A stretch of DNA of 64,000 nucleotides from VFMC01 sp050248155 (GCA_050248155.1 JBFWSW010000005.1:1-64000); one strand, 5' to 3'. Numbered from the stretch's first letter, positions 7,890 through 16,981 are shown. Numbers and translations: made by a program. The notes: generated from the letters alone by a model not told the origin.

Positions 7890-9929
7890 GTGACCAGCAG
7901 CGGGGGGCCGGCGACACCTTCGTCCGACCACCGGCCCGCGCTCGACGGGTTGCGCGCGCTGGCCGTGGCCGCCGTGTTGCTCTTCCACGTCGATCGGCTG
8001 CCGGGCGGCAACCTCGGCGTCGACGCGTTCTTCGTGCTGTCCGGGTGGCTCATCACGTGGCGGCTGCTCGCCGAAGCCGACCGTGCCCCGTCCGGTCGCA
8101 TCGACCTGCGACGGTTCTGGGGTGCGCGGGCCCGGCGGCTGATGCCGGCGAGCCTCGCCGTCGTCGTTGCCGTCGCCGCGGTCTGGTCGATGGCGGGCAT
8201 CGACGTGCCCTCGCTCCGCCGCGATCTCGTCTTCGCGATCGGCTGGTCGTCGAACTGGGGCACGATCAGTGCCGGCGGCGACTACTGGTCTCGGTTCGGC
8301 GAACCGTCGCCGATCGCCCACTTCTGGTCGCTCGCGATCGAGGAGCAGTTCTACCTCGTCTGGCCGGTCGTCATCGTCCTGCTGATCGCGGCGTTCGGCC
8401 GTCGGCGCCGCGCCGCGGTCGGGGTCGTCAGCGCGCTGCTGTCACTCGGGTCGATTGCGTTCATGGTGGCGCACTTCGATCCCTCCGACGCCACGGCCAC
8501 CTACATGCACACGGTGGCTCGCGCACACAGCCTGCTGATCGGGGCGACGGCGGCCGCGATGACCGCGTCGATCGGCCCAGCACTGCGCGGCGCGCAGCTG
8601 GCGCGCCGAGCGGCACCGATCGCAGGGCTCGTCGCCATCGCGATCGTGCTCGGCAGCTCAAGCGACTCGACCTGGCTCTTCTCGTGGGGGTTCCCGCTGT
8701 TCGCCGTCGCGATGGCCGTCGTCGTCGTTGCTGCAGCCGACGGGGCGGGAGCGCGCATCCTCGCAGCACCAGCGATGCGGTGGATCGGCGACCGGAGCTA
8801 CGGCATCTACCTGTGGCACTGGCCGGTCATCCTGTTCCTGTCGGGCTCGAGGACACCGCTCGACGGCATCATGCTCGACGCCTTACGCATCGCATTGTCG
8901 GTCGGCCTCGCGGCAGCGTCGTACCGATGGCTCGAGATGCCCATCCGGAGACGGCAACCGTTGGGCGCGTGGTGGTCGCCGGGCATCGCGGTCGGCGCAC
9001 TTGCCGGTTCGGCGGCGATCGTCCTCTTCACGCTGCCGGCCAGCCCGAGCGCGGCCGCGCCATCGACGGTCACCCTGGCGCCGGCCACGTCGCCCGAGCC
9101 GGCACCCACCACCCCGACGGTGCCGGCGGCATCGAGCTCCACCGCTGCGACCACCACGCCGGCCGTCGCCGCACCCGTCGACGGCGAGGGCGCGACGTCG
9201 GCGGTGGTGGCGGTCAGAACCGATGCCCCGTCGACCACCGCCGACGACGGTGCGCACCGCCCCGTGCGAGTGCTCGTCGCCGGCGACAGCACCGCCCTGC
9301 ACCTGTCGGAGGCACTGCTGCCGTACGCATCTGCTCACCCCGGCGAGATCGTCGCCGGCAACGCCTCGTATCCCGGGTGTGGCCTCACGGCATCGGCGGA
9401 CGGGCGGATGCACGAGTTCTCGCAGAGCGACGGCAGTCGCGAGCTCATCGACCTCAGCGGCTGCACCGGCGAGTGGGCGTCGGTCCTCGATCGTGTCGGC
9501 GGCACGGAGCAGATCGACGTGGTGCTCGTCGAGATCGGCGCGTGGGACGCCGTCGACATCCACCTCGCCGACGGACAGGTGGTGTCGGTGGCCGACCCGG
9601 TCGGCCGCGCCCTCGTCGCCGAGGCCTACTCGGCCTTCGTCGATCGCGTCGAGGAGGCCGGAGCCCGAGTCGTGTGGGTCCGACCGGCGGACGCGCACAT
9701 GGGATGGCGTGCGATCGATGCACCGGTCAACGATCCGGCACGCTGGAGCGCGATGCGAGAGATCATCGACGGGCTGGGTGTCGAGCAGATCGACCTGCCG
9801 TCATGGCTGGCCCTCAACGGTCTCGACGGACCGGATGGCCGACCCGACGGCATCCATCTCACACCCCAGCTGAACGAACGCTTCGTCCAGGAGGTGGTCG
9901 CACCGACGCTGGTCGCCCTGGCCGAGTAG
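7890..9929 (+). CDS. OafA/YrhL-type acyltransferase with C-terminal SGNH domain
   Basis: About 679 residues from GTG 7890 (a TTG at 7842 is in frame but unlikely). The N-terminal Acyltransf_3 domain opens with the typical RPALDGLRALAV and FHVDRLPGGNLGVDAFFVLSG, has the RRFWGARARRLMPA loop and about ten membrane helices, ending with the WHWPV motif. A long Ala/Pro/Thr/Ser-rich linker (about 380-455) leads to an extracytoplasmic SGNH domain with VLVAGDSTALHLSE and a final D-x-x-H in DGIHLTPQ. Proteins of this build move acetyl groups across the membrane and transfer them to exported polysaccharide or peptidoglycan. Acceptor unknown. The last codons form one arm of a perfect hairpin (9908-9943). 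Confidence 0.9.
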   Translation: MTSSGGPATPSSDHRPALDGLRALAVAAVLLFHVDRLPGGNLGVDAFFVLSGWLITWRLLAEADRAPSGRIDLRRFWGARARRLMPASLAVVVAVAAVWSMAGIDVPSLRRDLVFAIGWSSNWGTISAGGDYWSRFGEPSPIAHFWSLAIEEQFYLVWPVVIVLLIAAFGRRRRAAVGVVSALLSLGSIAFMVAHFDPSDATATYMHTVARAHSLLIGATAAAMTASIGPALRGAQLARRAAPIAGLVAIAIVLGSSSDSTWLFSWGFPLFAVAMAVVVVAAADGAGARILAAPAMRWIGDRSYGIYLWHWPVILFLSGSRTPLDGIMLDALRIALSVGLAAASYRWLEMPIRRRQPLGAWWSPGIAVGALAGSAAIVLFTLPASPSAAAPSTVTLAPATSPEPAPTTPTVPAASSSTAATTTPAVAAPVDGEGATSAVVAVRTDAPSTTADDGAHRPVRVLVAGDSTALHLSEALLPYASAHPGEIVAGNASYPGCGLTASADGRMHEFSQSDGSRELIDLSGCTGEWASVLDRVGGTEQIDVVLVEIGAWDAVDIHLADGQVVSVADPVGRALVAEAYSAFVDRVEEAGARVVWVRPADAHMGWRAIDAPVNDPARWSAMREIIDGLGVEQIDLPSWLALNGLDGPDGRPDGIHLTPQLNERFVQEVVAPTLVALAE

Positions 9930-9943
9930 CCAGGGCGACCAGC
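9908..9943. terminator. bidirectional hairpin between convergent genes
   Basis: A perfect 15-bp inverted repeat (GCTGGTCGCCCTGGC and its complement) around the 6-nt loop CGAGTA. It spans the final codons and TAG stop of the acyltransferase and ends 11 bp before the stop of the opposing gene, so it can serve both. There is no T-run. Confidence 0.7.
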
Positions 9944-9954
9944 GAACGGTTCGA

Positions 9955-12582
9955 TCAGGCGGCGAAGAAGCCGTTGATGTCGACGACGAGGTCGGTGTCG
10001 AGGTTGCTGAAGAAGCAGAGATCACCGTTGGCCGCGAGCGGCACGATCACTGCGTTGGCAACCGTCTGACCGGCCACGAAGTTGACGCTCGAGACCAGCT
10101 GGCGGTTCGAGCACGGATAGACCGTGACGAACCCTGGTCCGATCGGGTTGGTGACCGTGACGTTCAGCGACACCGCCGTGACACCCTGCGGGGGCGTGAC
10201 GTCGGTGAGGTTGAGCATGTTCACCCGCAGCTCGTTGGTGCCACCGATCTTGGCCTTCGGCACCGAACGGAGCGCCTCGGGGCTCTGACCCGCACGCGTG
10301 TCGAACACGCGGGCCGGCGGCGTGGCCGGGGCGTAGCCCGACGCAGTCGGGAACCAACCGCTGATGTCGGCGATGACGTCGGTGTTCACGTTGCTGAAGA
10401 AGCACAGGCTGCCGTTCGCGGCGAGCGGCGCGATGACCGCGTTCGCCACCGTCTGACCGGCGACGAAGTTGACGCTCGACACGAACGGGATCTCGGTGCC
10501 ACAGGGGTAGACGGTCACGAAGCCCGACGCGACGGGGTTGGTGACTGTGACGTTGATCGACACGGCGCTGACACCGCTCGCCGGCGTGACTGCACCGCCG
10601 CCGAGGTTCGTCATCGGGGCCACCAGCTGCACCGAACCACCGATCTGGTTCTTCACGCCGCCGAGCAGCGCGTCGGGGCTCTGACCGACCCGCGTGTCGA
10701 AGACACGCTTCGGGCTGACCGTCGTGAAGCCGCTGTTCTCCGGGAAGTACCCGTTGAGGTCGGCGAGGATGTGCGTCGGCGTGTTGCTGAAGAAGCAGAC
10801 CCGACCGTCGGCCGACACCGGTGCGATGACCGCGTTGGCCACGGTCTGGCCGGCGAGGAAGTTGACGTTCGACACCTCGGACTTGGTGTCGCACGGGAAG
10901 ACGGTGACGAAGCCGGCCTGATCGGGCTGGTCGACGGTGACGTTCATCGAGACCGCGCTGAGCCCGGTCGCCGGGGTGATCGCACCCGGCAGATCGGAGA
11001 ACTGCACGCTCAGCTCATACGTGCCACCAACCTTCTGCTTCAGCACGCTGCGCAGTGCGTTGGGGCTCTCGCCGGGGCGCGTGTCGAACACGCGAACCGG
11101 TGTGACCGGGATGAAGCCGGGGATGTTCGTCGAGGTGCTCGACTGGATGACCGAGAAGCCGGAGTCGTTGATCCGAGCCCACACCACGATGACGTTGCCG
11201 TTGGCATCGACGTCGGTCGACGGGCTGGTCGCGTCCTGGCCGGGTGCGGACAGGTCACGGGCGGCGCTCCAGCTGTTCGTCGCCGGCGTGAACCGCGACG
11301 ACTGGATGATCGACTCCTGCTGGGCGTTGTTGCGACGCCAGACCGCGGTCACGTTGCCGGCAGCATCGACCGCGAGGCGCTGGCCCTGCGACTGGCGGCC
11401 ACCGGTCGACAGATCGACGACCGAGCCCCACGTGCTCGACATCGCCGAGTAGCGGGCCGTCTGGATGATCGCGAACCCGCCGCTGTCGAAGCGGCGCCAC
11501 AGTGCGGTGACGTTGCCGGCCGCGTCGGCGTCGACGCGCGGGTTGAGGGCGTTGCCGTCGGCTGCCGACAGGATGGCCGGCGCGCTCCAGGTGACGCCGT
11601 TCGACGAGCGGCTGGTCATGATCCGCGTGCTGCCGCCGTCGGTCTGCTGCCACACAGCGGTGGCGTTGCCGGCGGGATCGACAGCGAGCTGCGGCGCGAG
11701 GGTCTCGAACGGACCGACCGTGTTCGCATCGCCGTCGTCGACGAGTGCGACGCCGGTGGGCGTCACGTCGGCCGGCGTGCTCCACGTGGTGCCGTTGAAG
11801 CGGCTGGCGCGCACCTTGGTGGTGCCACCGATCGTGCCCTGCCACAGGGCGGTGACGTTGCCGGCGGTGTCGGCGACGACGCGGGACAGCTCGGCGTTCT
11901 CGTTGGTCGAGAGAGGCAACTCGCTGGGGTTACTCGCGAGTGGTGGGGTGTAGACCCCCGCCGTGGCCTGGCGGGACTCGACTTGGTTCGTCGTCGCGTT
12001 GAGGCTGCGGTACCACACGATGGTGAACTCACCGGCGGGGCTGACCGAGATCTGCGGGCCGCGCGGGCTACCGCTGTTGGTCGACAGCGTGTCTGCGGTG
12101 AGGTCCCAGTTCGTGCCGTCGAAGAGGCTGGCCTGGATGACGGTGCCGCTCGGGCTGGCGGTGCTGCGCCAGATGGCCATCGCCTCGCCGCTGCCGTTGA
12201 TGAGCACGTCGGCCTGCGTCGCGTTCTGCGCGGGGTCGGACAGCGTGACCGGTGTGGACCAGCTGTCCGTGTTCGGGTCGAACTGCGCGGCGCGTACGAC
12301 GCACTGATCGGCCGCGTCGCAGAGCACGTCGTTGGTGTCGGGCACGCTCGCGCGCAGCCAGACCGCGACGGCGTTGCCGTTCGAGTCCGACGACACCTGT
12401 GGGAGCGTCGAGTCGGCGTTGGCCTCGCTGAGGTCGACCGGCGTGGACCACACGTCGGAGGCCGAAGCCGTCGACGAGGCGAGCGGGGTGATCGCAACCA
12501 CCCCCGTCAGCAGTCCGGCTGTCAATGCGATGCGCAGCGGCCTTCGGCCAGTGCGCGCGGGGGCGGGATCACGGTGCTTCAT
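9955..12582 (-). CDS. large secreted propeller plus three DTR/GYF repeats
   Basis: 875 residues with a signal peptide (RRPLRIALTAGLLTGVVA…, cleavage about residue 42). Residues about 45-480 hold eight blade-like repeats, each with a D-x-A/S-x-G-N-x-x-x-x-W core (for example AAGNVTAVW), suggesting a beta-propeller. Residues 489-614, 618-745 and 750-875 are three copies of a repeat of about 125 residues: VRVFDTRxGxSP at the start, SxVNFxAGQTVANAVIAP in the middle, CFFSN and D(L/I)xGxFP at the end, with one paired cysteine per half (PC…CFFSN). This repeat is the same family as in the 3145-5541 protein. Function unknown; a surface or adhesive role is an inference. Confidence 0.85.
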   Translation of the reverse strand: MKHRDPAPARTGRRPLRIALTAGLLTGVVAITPLASSTASASDVWSTPVDLSEANADSTLPQVSSDSNGNAVAVWLRASVPDTNDVLCDAADQCVVRAAQFDPNTDSWSTPVTLSDPAQNATQADVLINGSGEAMAIWRSTASPSGTVIQASLFDGTNWDLTADTLSTNSGSPRGPQISVSPAGEFTIVWYRSLNATTNQVESRQATAGVYTPPLASNPSELPLSTNENAELSRVVADTAGNVTALWQGTIGGTTKVRASRFNGTTWSTPADVTPTGVALVDDGDANTVGPFETLAPQLAVDPAGNATAVWQQTDGGSTRIMTSRSSNGVTWSAPAILSAADGNALNPRVDADAAGNVTALWRRFDSGGFAIIQTARYSAMSSTWGSVVDLSTGGRQSQGQRLAVDAAGNVTAVWRRNNAQQESIIQSSRFTPATNSWSAARDLSAPGQDATSPSTDVDANGNVIVVWARINDSGFSVIQSSTSTNIPGFIPVTPVRVFDTRPGESPNALRSVLKQKVGGTYELSVQFSDLPGAITPATGLSAVSMNVTVDQPDQAGFVTVFPCDTKSEVSNVNFLAGQTVANAVIAPVSADGRVCFFSNTPTHILADLNGYFPENSGFTTVSPKRVFDTRVGQSPDALLGGVKNQIGGSVQLVAPMTNLGGGAVTPASGVSAVSINVTVTNPVASGFVTVYPCGTEIPFVSSVNFVAGQTVANAVIAPLAANGSLCFFSNVNTDVIADISGWFPTASGYAPATPPARVFDTRAGQSPEALRSVPKAKIGGTNELRVNMLNLTDVTPPQGVTAVSLNVTVTNPIGPGFVTVYPCSNRQLVSSVNFVAGQTVANAVIVPLAANGDLCFFSNLDTDLVVDINGFFAA

Positions 12583-12614
12583 TGGACGGGAAGCTTAGAA
12601 CCCTGGTACGTGGG

Positions 12615-12643
12615 AGTGTCACCACCCCACGGGGTTTCGTCAA
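12615..12643 (-). promoter_or_regulatory. predicted promoter of secreted repeat gene
   Basis: Reading the minus strand, TTGACG (12638-12643) is separated by 17 bp from GACACT (12615-12620), placing the start of transcription about 25 nt before the ATG at 12582. The spacer contains the small palindrome ACCCC-GT-GGGGT. Confidence 0.45.
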
Positions 12644-12691
12644 GATGAATCAGGCCGACGACCACGCGTCGTCAGAGTGTTGAGAAAGTCC

Positions 12692-13294
12692 TCAGGAACC
12701 GATCTCCCCACTTGAATAATGGCGGCGGCACAGGAGCTCGTAACGAACGGCGTCGCCGAAGAGTGGCTGATCAGGGTGCTCCTCGGTGTCGCCGACGACG
12801 ATGGTTTCGCCCGTATAGGTGATGTCGCCGTTCACGATTCGAGCATTGTGGGTCGCCCTCGAGCCGCACCAGCAGCGCGCCTCCACCTGCATCGGCACCC
12901 GCTCGTCGGCGACCTCGAGCATTCGCTTGGTTCCCTCGAAGAGCTCGCCCCGGAAATCGGTGATGAGACCGAACGCGAACACGTCGATGCCGAGCTCGTC
13001 CACCGCTCGGGCGAGCTGGTCGCACTGAGCTCTCGTGTAGAACTGCGCCTCGTCGCAGACGAAGTAGTGGAGCGGCCAGTTGTCGAGCGCAAGCTGGAAG
13101 AGGTCGAGCTCGGGGTGGACGTCGATGGCCTCGGCGGCCACGCCCAGGCGGCTCGTCACCTGTGCGCCTTCCCGGTCGAGCGTCGTGAGCAGCAGGCCGT
13201 ACAGCTCGCGACTCGCCAGGTTGTGGTGGATCTGGAGCGCCATGGTGCTCTTCCCCGAACCCATGGTCCCGAAGCTGAACCGCAAGATGGCCAT
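12692..13294 (-). CDS. tdk: thymidine kinase
   Basis: 200 residues, class II (TK1-like) thymidine kinase: ATP-dependent phosphorylation of thymidine in the salvage pathway. P-loop GTMGSGKST (9-17); the catalytic acid is in VCDEAQFY (E82); the lid/zinc site shows CWCGSRATHNAR and a distal CRRHY, giving the four cysteine/histidine ligands. The thymidine-contacting region near the C-terminus is TGETIVVGD. Monocistronic and divergent from the gene at 13335, with about 40 bp between the starts. Confidence 0.97.
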   Translation of the reverse strand: MAILRFSFGTMGSGKSTMALQIHHNLASRELYGLLLTTLDREGAQVTSRLGVAAEAIDVHPELDLFQLALDNWPLHYFVCDEAQFYTRAQCDQLARAVDELGIDVFAFGLITDFRGELFEGTKRMLEVADERVPMQVEARCWCGSRATHNARIVNGDITYTGETIVVGDTEEHPDQPLFGDAVRYELLCRRHYSSGEIGS

Positions 13295-13322
13295 GCGACC
13301 TGGACCCTAACGGTTCGCCCGA

Positions 13323-13328
13323 TAGGGT
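13323..13328 (+). promoter_or_regulatory. -10 element of leaderless LolA-like gene
   Basis: TAGGGT sits 6 nt before ATG 13335, with CTGGAC 17 bp further upstream as a possible -35. A second TAGGGT in the opposite direction (13304-13309) precedes tdk, so the two promoters overlap back to back. Confidence 0.5.
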
Positions 13329-13334
13329 CGACGA

Positions 13335-14429
13335 ATGCGGCACTGGCGCTGGGCAGTGGTCATCGGTGGCGTCGCCGCGCTGATCTCGATCCCTGTCGTC
13401 TCGGCGCGATGGCCGGTCGACGAGCCCGACATCACCGCCGCTGAGCTGCAACAACGCGTCCTCAGCTCGGACAGTTCCGCCTACTCGGGCATGTTCGAAT
13501 CGCGTGGCGGCCTGCGCATCCCCGACCTCGGCCGCTTCGAGGACGAGGTCACGCCCTTCAAGACGACCAGCCGCGTGCGTGTGTGGTACGCCGCGCCCGA
13601 TCGATGGCGAGCCGACGAGCTGCTCATCGGGGCGGAGCGGGGCACGTACCGCGAACCCGACGTCCTCTGGCTGTGGGACTCGGGCACACGCCGGATCGTC
13701 CGCTCCCCGCGCGCGTCGACGGAGCCACTGCGCATCCCCCGGCTCATGGACCTCTCCCCGCCCGAGCTCGGCCGGCGGTTGCTCGCGAGCGCCATCGGCG
13801 AGACGATCACGTCCCGCCCGGCCAAGCGTGTCGCCGGTCAGGTGGCCGCGGGCCTGCGGATCACCCCGATCTCACCTGCCGCAACGATCGAGCACGTCGA
13901 TCTGTGGGCCGACCCCGACACCGGTGTGGTGCTGCGCGTCGAGATCAACACGGGCGAGACGGCGGCGGCCTTCGAGTCGGCGTTCGTCGAGGTGTCCTTC
14001 GGCTCCCCCGACCCCGACGTCGTGCAGTTCGACCCCGACGAGGCCGCCGCACCCATGCGGCAGTCGCCCACGGTCGATGTGATCGAGGCACTCGGCCAGG
14101 CACCGTTCCTGCCGCTGCCCGACGAGCTGGCCGGGTTGCCGCGTCGCGGCGAGGACACCGGCGCGCTTGCGACGTACGGCACCGGCCTCTCCGTCGTCAC
14201 GCTCGCCGTCGTCCCGCAGGGCGCGCTCGGACGCAGCGGGCGGGGCGTGTACGCGCTGCCGTCGTCCGACCGTGCCTGGGGCGGGCAGGCGATCGTGGTC
14301 GAGACCGAGCTCTTCAACGCCGAGCTCGTCCGCTTGGGGGCGATCGACGTCGTTCTCGCCGGCACGGTGAGCGTCGCCGAGCTCGATCGCATCGCGGGCG
14401 AGGTCGTCGCCCGAGGAGGCTTCCTGTGA
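13335..14429 (+). CDS. membrane-anchored LolA/RseB-like protein of ABC exporter operon
   Basis: 364 residues with one N-terminal hydrophobic segment (WAVVIGGVAALISIPVV). The following region (SAYSGMFESRGGLRIPDL…RVRVWYAAPDRWRADEL…RTYREPDVLWLWDSGTRRI) has the alternating strand pattern and the 'P-x-x-W-R…' and 'D-x-x-x-W-x-W-D' signatures of lipoprotein-sorting/RseB-type half-barrels that bind acyl chains. Its stop overlaps the GTG of the ABC ATPase by 4 bp (GTGA), so the three genes are translationally coupled and this is probably the extracytoplasmic partner of the exporter. No lipobox cysteine is visible. Ligand unknown. Confidence 0.7.
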   Translation: MRHWRWAVVIGGVAALISIPVVSARWPVDEPDITAAELQQRVLSSDSSAYSGMFESRGGLRIPDLGRFEDEVTPFKTTSRVRVWYAAPDRWRADELLIGAERGTYREPDVLWLWDSGTRRIVRSPRASTEPLRIPRLMDLSPPELGRRLLASAIGETITSRPAKRVAGQVAAGLRITPISPAATIEHVDLWADPDTGVVLRVEINTGETAAAFESAFVEVSFGSPDPDVVQFDPDEAAAPMRQSPTVDVIEALGQAPFLPLPDELAGLPRRGEDTGALATYGTGLSVVTLAVVPQGALGRSGRGVYALPSSDRAWGGQAIVVETELFNAELVRLGAIDVVLAGTVSVAELDRIAGEVVARGGFL

Positions 14430-15358
14430 GCTCGTCCACCAGCGTCGTCCGCACGCATGGGCTGACCAAGCGGTTCCCGGGCGGGCTGCTCGCCGTCGAC
14501 GAGATCGACCTCGACGTGCGCGAGGGCGACCTGTTCGGCTTCCTCGGTCCGAACGGCGCCGGCAAGACGACGACCATCCGCCTGCTGCTGTCCCTCATGC
14601 GCCCGACGTCCGGGTTGATCGAGGTGCTCGGCCACGACCCGGTGCGCGATCCGCTGCACGCCCTGCAGGGCGTCGGCACCCTCGTCGAAGGACCGGCGTT
14701 CTACCCGTACCTGTCGGGAACCCGGAACCTCATGATCTTCGACGCCGCCGGGGCGGGAGGTGCCAAGCGCACGCGTCGGGCCCGGGTGCGTGAGGTCATC
14801 GAGCGCGTCGGGTTGGGCGATGTCGGCAACCGACCAGTGAAGGCCTACTCGCTCGGCATGCGCCAGCGCCTCGGCCTCGCCGGCGCGTTGCTGCGCGCCC
14901 CGCGCATGTTGATCCTCGACGAACCGACCAACGGGCTCGACGCCCAGGGCATCCACGAGCTGCGCACCATGTTCGTCGACCTCGTCCGTGAAGGGACGAC
15001 GATCATGCTCTCGTCGCACCTCCTCGCCGAGGTCGAGCTCATCTGCACGCGCGCGGCGATGATGTCGGCGGGGCGCATCGTCGCCCAGGACTCCGTGGCC
15101 GATCTGCTCGCCCCCACGGGCTGGGTGCGAGTCACCACGCCAGACCTCGACCGGGCGCTGCGCGCGCTGCAGGACGGTCCGTTCCGCTACGAGCGCGCCG
15201 GCGACACCGCCGTGCGCGTCCACATCGGCGACCGTCCGCCCGAGCTGCTGAACCGGGCGTTCGTGAAAGAGGACATCCGCGTGCGCGAGCTGATCGTCGA
15301 GCGCCCGACGCTCGAGGACGTGTTCCTCGCCCGCACAGGCCGCGGAGACATCCATTGA
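14426..15358 (+). CDS. ABC transporter ATP-binding protein
   Basis: 310 residues from GTG 14426, chosen because it overlaps the upstream stop by 4 bp. Walker A is GPNGAGKTTT (41-50), the signature is YSLGMRQRLGLAGALL and Walker B is MLILDEPTNGLDAQG, followed by the H-loop SSHLLAEVE. The C-terminal 80 residues form the extra domain common to DRA/NatA-type exporters (ERPTLEDVFL at the end). It pairs with the permease that starts inside its own stop codon. Likely exports a lipid, peptide or drug; the substrate cannot be told. Confidence 0.93.
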   Translation: MSSSTSVVRTHGLTKRFPGGLLAVDEIDLDVREGDLFGFLGPNGAGKTTTIRLLLSLMRPTSGLIEVLGHDPVRDPLHALQGVGTLVEGPAFYPYLSGTRNLMIFDAAGAGGAKRTRRARVREVIERVGLGDVGNRPVKAYSLGMRQRLGLAGALLRAPRMLILDEPTNGLDAQGIHELRTMFVDLVREGTTIMLSSHLLAEVELICTRAAMMSAGRIVAQDSVADLLAPTGWVRVTTPDLDRALRALQDGPFRYERAGDTAVRVHIGDRPPELLNRAFVKEDIRVRELIVERPTLEDVFLARTGRGDIH

Positions 15359-16158
15359 TCCGCGTCGAGCTCGCCAAGCTGGTCCGCCGCCCCCGCACGT
15401 GGGTGACGATCGCACTGCTCTCGGGCCTGCCCGTCGTCGTCGGCATCTTCGTCAAGACGAGCGGCCTGGCACCTGCGCCGGGCCAGGGTCCCGCGCTGCT
15501 CAGCGAGGTGCTGAACAACGGCCTGCTGTTCCCGGCGGCAGCCCTCGCGATCATCCTGCCGCTCTTCCTCCCCATCGCGGTGTCCGTCATCGGTGGCGAC
15601 ACGATCGCCGGCGAGGCCTCGAACGGCACGCTGCGCTACTTGCTCACCCGGCCCGTCGGCCGCACGCACCTGCTCAGCGCCAAGCTCGTCACGGTCACCA
15701 CGTTCATCTTCCTGTCCGTGATCGTGGTCGCGGTGGTGGCGCTCGCTGCCGGCGTGGTGCTGTTCGGCATCCGCCCGCTGTCGTCGATCTCGGCCACCGA
15801 CCTGTCGCCGTGGGAGACGTTCGTGCGGACGGTGATGGCGATCCTCTACATCGGCTGGTCGATGCTCGGCCTCGGGGCGATCGCCCTGTTCGCCTCCACC
15901 CGCACCGACTCACCCTTGGCCGCGTCGCTGGCGACGCTCGCGACGTTCGTCGCATCACAGGTGCTCGACCTGATCGATGCGACCCGATCGATCAAGCCGT
16001 ACCTGCCGACGCACTACTGGCTGAAGTTCGTCGACTTCTACCGCGACCCCATCCTGTGGCGCGACGTCCGGTCGGGGCTCATCCTCCAACTCGTCTACGT
16101 CGTGGTGTTCCTCGGCGCGGCGTGGGCGAACTTCACGCAGAAGGACATCACGTCGTAG
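15355..16158 (+). CDS. ABC-2 type permease
   Basis: 267 residues with six hydrophobic segments and the ABC-2 features VIGGDTIAGEASNGTLRYLLTRPV (the amphipathic coupling region after helix 2) and LIDATRSIKPYLPTHYWL. The TTG start at 15355 overlaps the ATPase stop (TTGA), which is the best-supported start because the frame matches the family N-terminus (IRVELAKLVRRPRTW). It forms the membrane part of the exporter with the gene at 14426. The 3' end overlaps the convergent phosphodiesterase-fold gene by 11 bp. Confidence 0.9.
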   Translation: MIRVELAKLVRRPRTWVTIALLSGLPVVVGIFVKTSGLAPAPGQGPALLSEVLNNGLLFPAAALAIILPLFLPIAVSVIGGDTIAGEASNGTLRYLLTRPVGRTHLLSAKLVTVTTFIFLSVIVVAVVALAAGVVLFGIRPLSSISATDLSPWETFVRTVMAILYIGWSMLGLGAIALFASTRTDSPLAASLATLATFVASQVLDLIDATRSIKPYLPTHYWLKFVDFYRDPILWRDVRSGLILQLVYVVVFLGAAWANFTQKDITS

Positions 16159-16981
16159 CGGTCGGTGGCGGTGGCGGCTCGTCCACGAGATCGACCACCA
16201 CCCCCGCGTGGTCGCTGGGCACGATGCCGCCCACGGGTTCGACGCCCACCAGCTCTGCCCTCGTCGGGTTGCCGAGCGGCTTGGGTCGTGGCCAGCTGAC
16301 GAACACGTAGTCGAGCCGGCGGTTCGGCCACGTCGAGCCCTCCTGGTACGGGTTGTCCGCGCGCCACGTGGGGCCCGGTCCGTCACCGACGTGCTCCCAG
16401 CAATCGCTCAGCACGACGCCGCGCACGGAGGCCTTACGCCGCCCGGTCAGCATGCGGATCTCGTCGGAATCGGGGGTTGCGTTGAAGTCGCCCCCGACGA
16501 TCACCGGTGGGCTCTGCTCGGGGTCGCCGCGGATGCCGGCCACGATGCGCAGCAGCTCGTCGCACTGCCGCTGGCGCAACGCCGAGGCGTCGAACTGGTA
16601 GTCGAGATGCAGGCTGACGAACCGCCAACGGAGACCCGACCCGGTGGTGACGGCGGCGCTGAGCGCGCGGCGCACACCCACCGGGCCGTCCTGCTCCGGC
16701 AGCGGATGTGTGGTCACCTCGTCGAGCGGCCAGCGACTGGCGATCGCGTTGTGGAACCCGGGCCGACCGTTGCGGCGTTCGGCCGTCGGGTCGTCGGTCA
16801 GCGCGTGGTCGAAGCCGAGCAGCGCGGCGATGCGTGCCGCCGACGAGTCGCTCCCCTCGCTCCACACCTCCTGCAGCAGCACGACGTCGGGCTGCACCGC
16901 GACGATCGTGTCGAGGATCGCCGGCTCGCGCGCCTCCCACGGCCCGAACTGCCACCAGAGGTTCCACGTGAGCACGCGCAT
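16148..16981 (-). CDS. endonuclease/exonuclease/phosphatase family protein
   Basis: 277 residues. The fold's motifs are present in order: RVLTWNLWW (metal/N), LLQEVWSEG (catalytic E), HLDYQFDASALRQRQ, VGGDFNATPDSDE (D-x-N) and the terminal DYVFVSW…SDHAGVVVDL (SDH). Members hydrolyse phosphodiesters or phosphomonoesters in DNA, lipids or sugars, so the substrate is open. ATG 16981 is preferred over upstream starts because it precedes the first conserved strand; it begins 25 bp after the stop of the DNA ligase gene on the same strand, suggesting an operon and a possible DNA-repair role (inference). Confidence 0.8.
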   Translation of the reverse strand: MRVLTWNLWWQFGPWEAREPAILDTIVAVQPDVVLLQEVWSEGSDSSAARIAALLGFDHALTDDPTAERRNGRPGFHNAIASRWPLDEVTTHPLPEQDGPVGVRRALSAAVTTGSGLRWRFVSLHLDYQFDASALRQRQCDELLRIVAGIRGDPEQSPPVIVGGDFNATPDSDEIRMLTGRRKASVRGVVLSDCWEHVGDGPGPTWRADNPYQEGSTWPNRRLDYVFVSWPRPKPLGNPTRAELVGVEPVGGIVPSDHAGVVVDLVDEPPPPPTATT

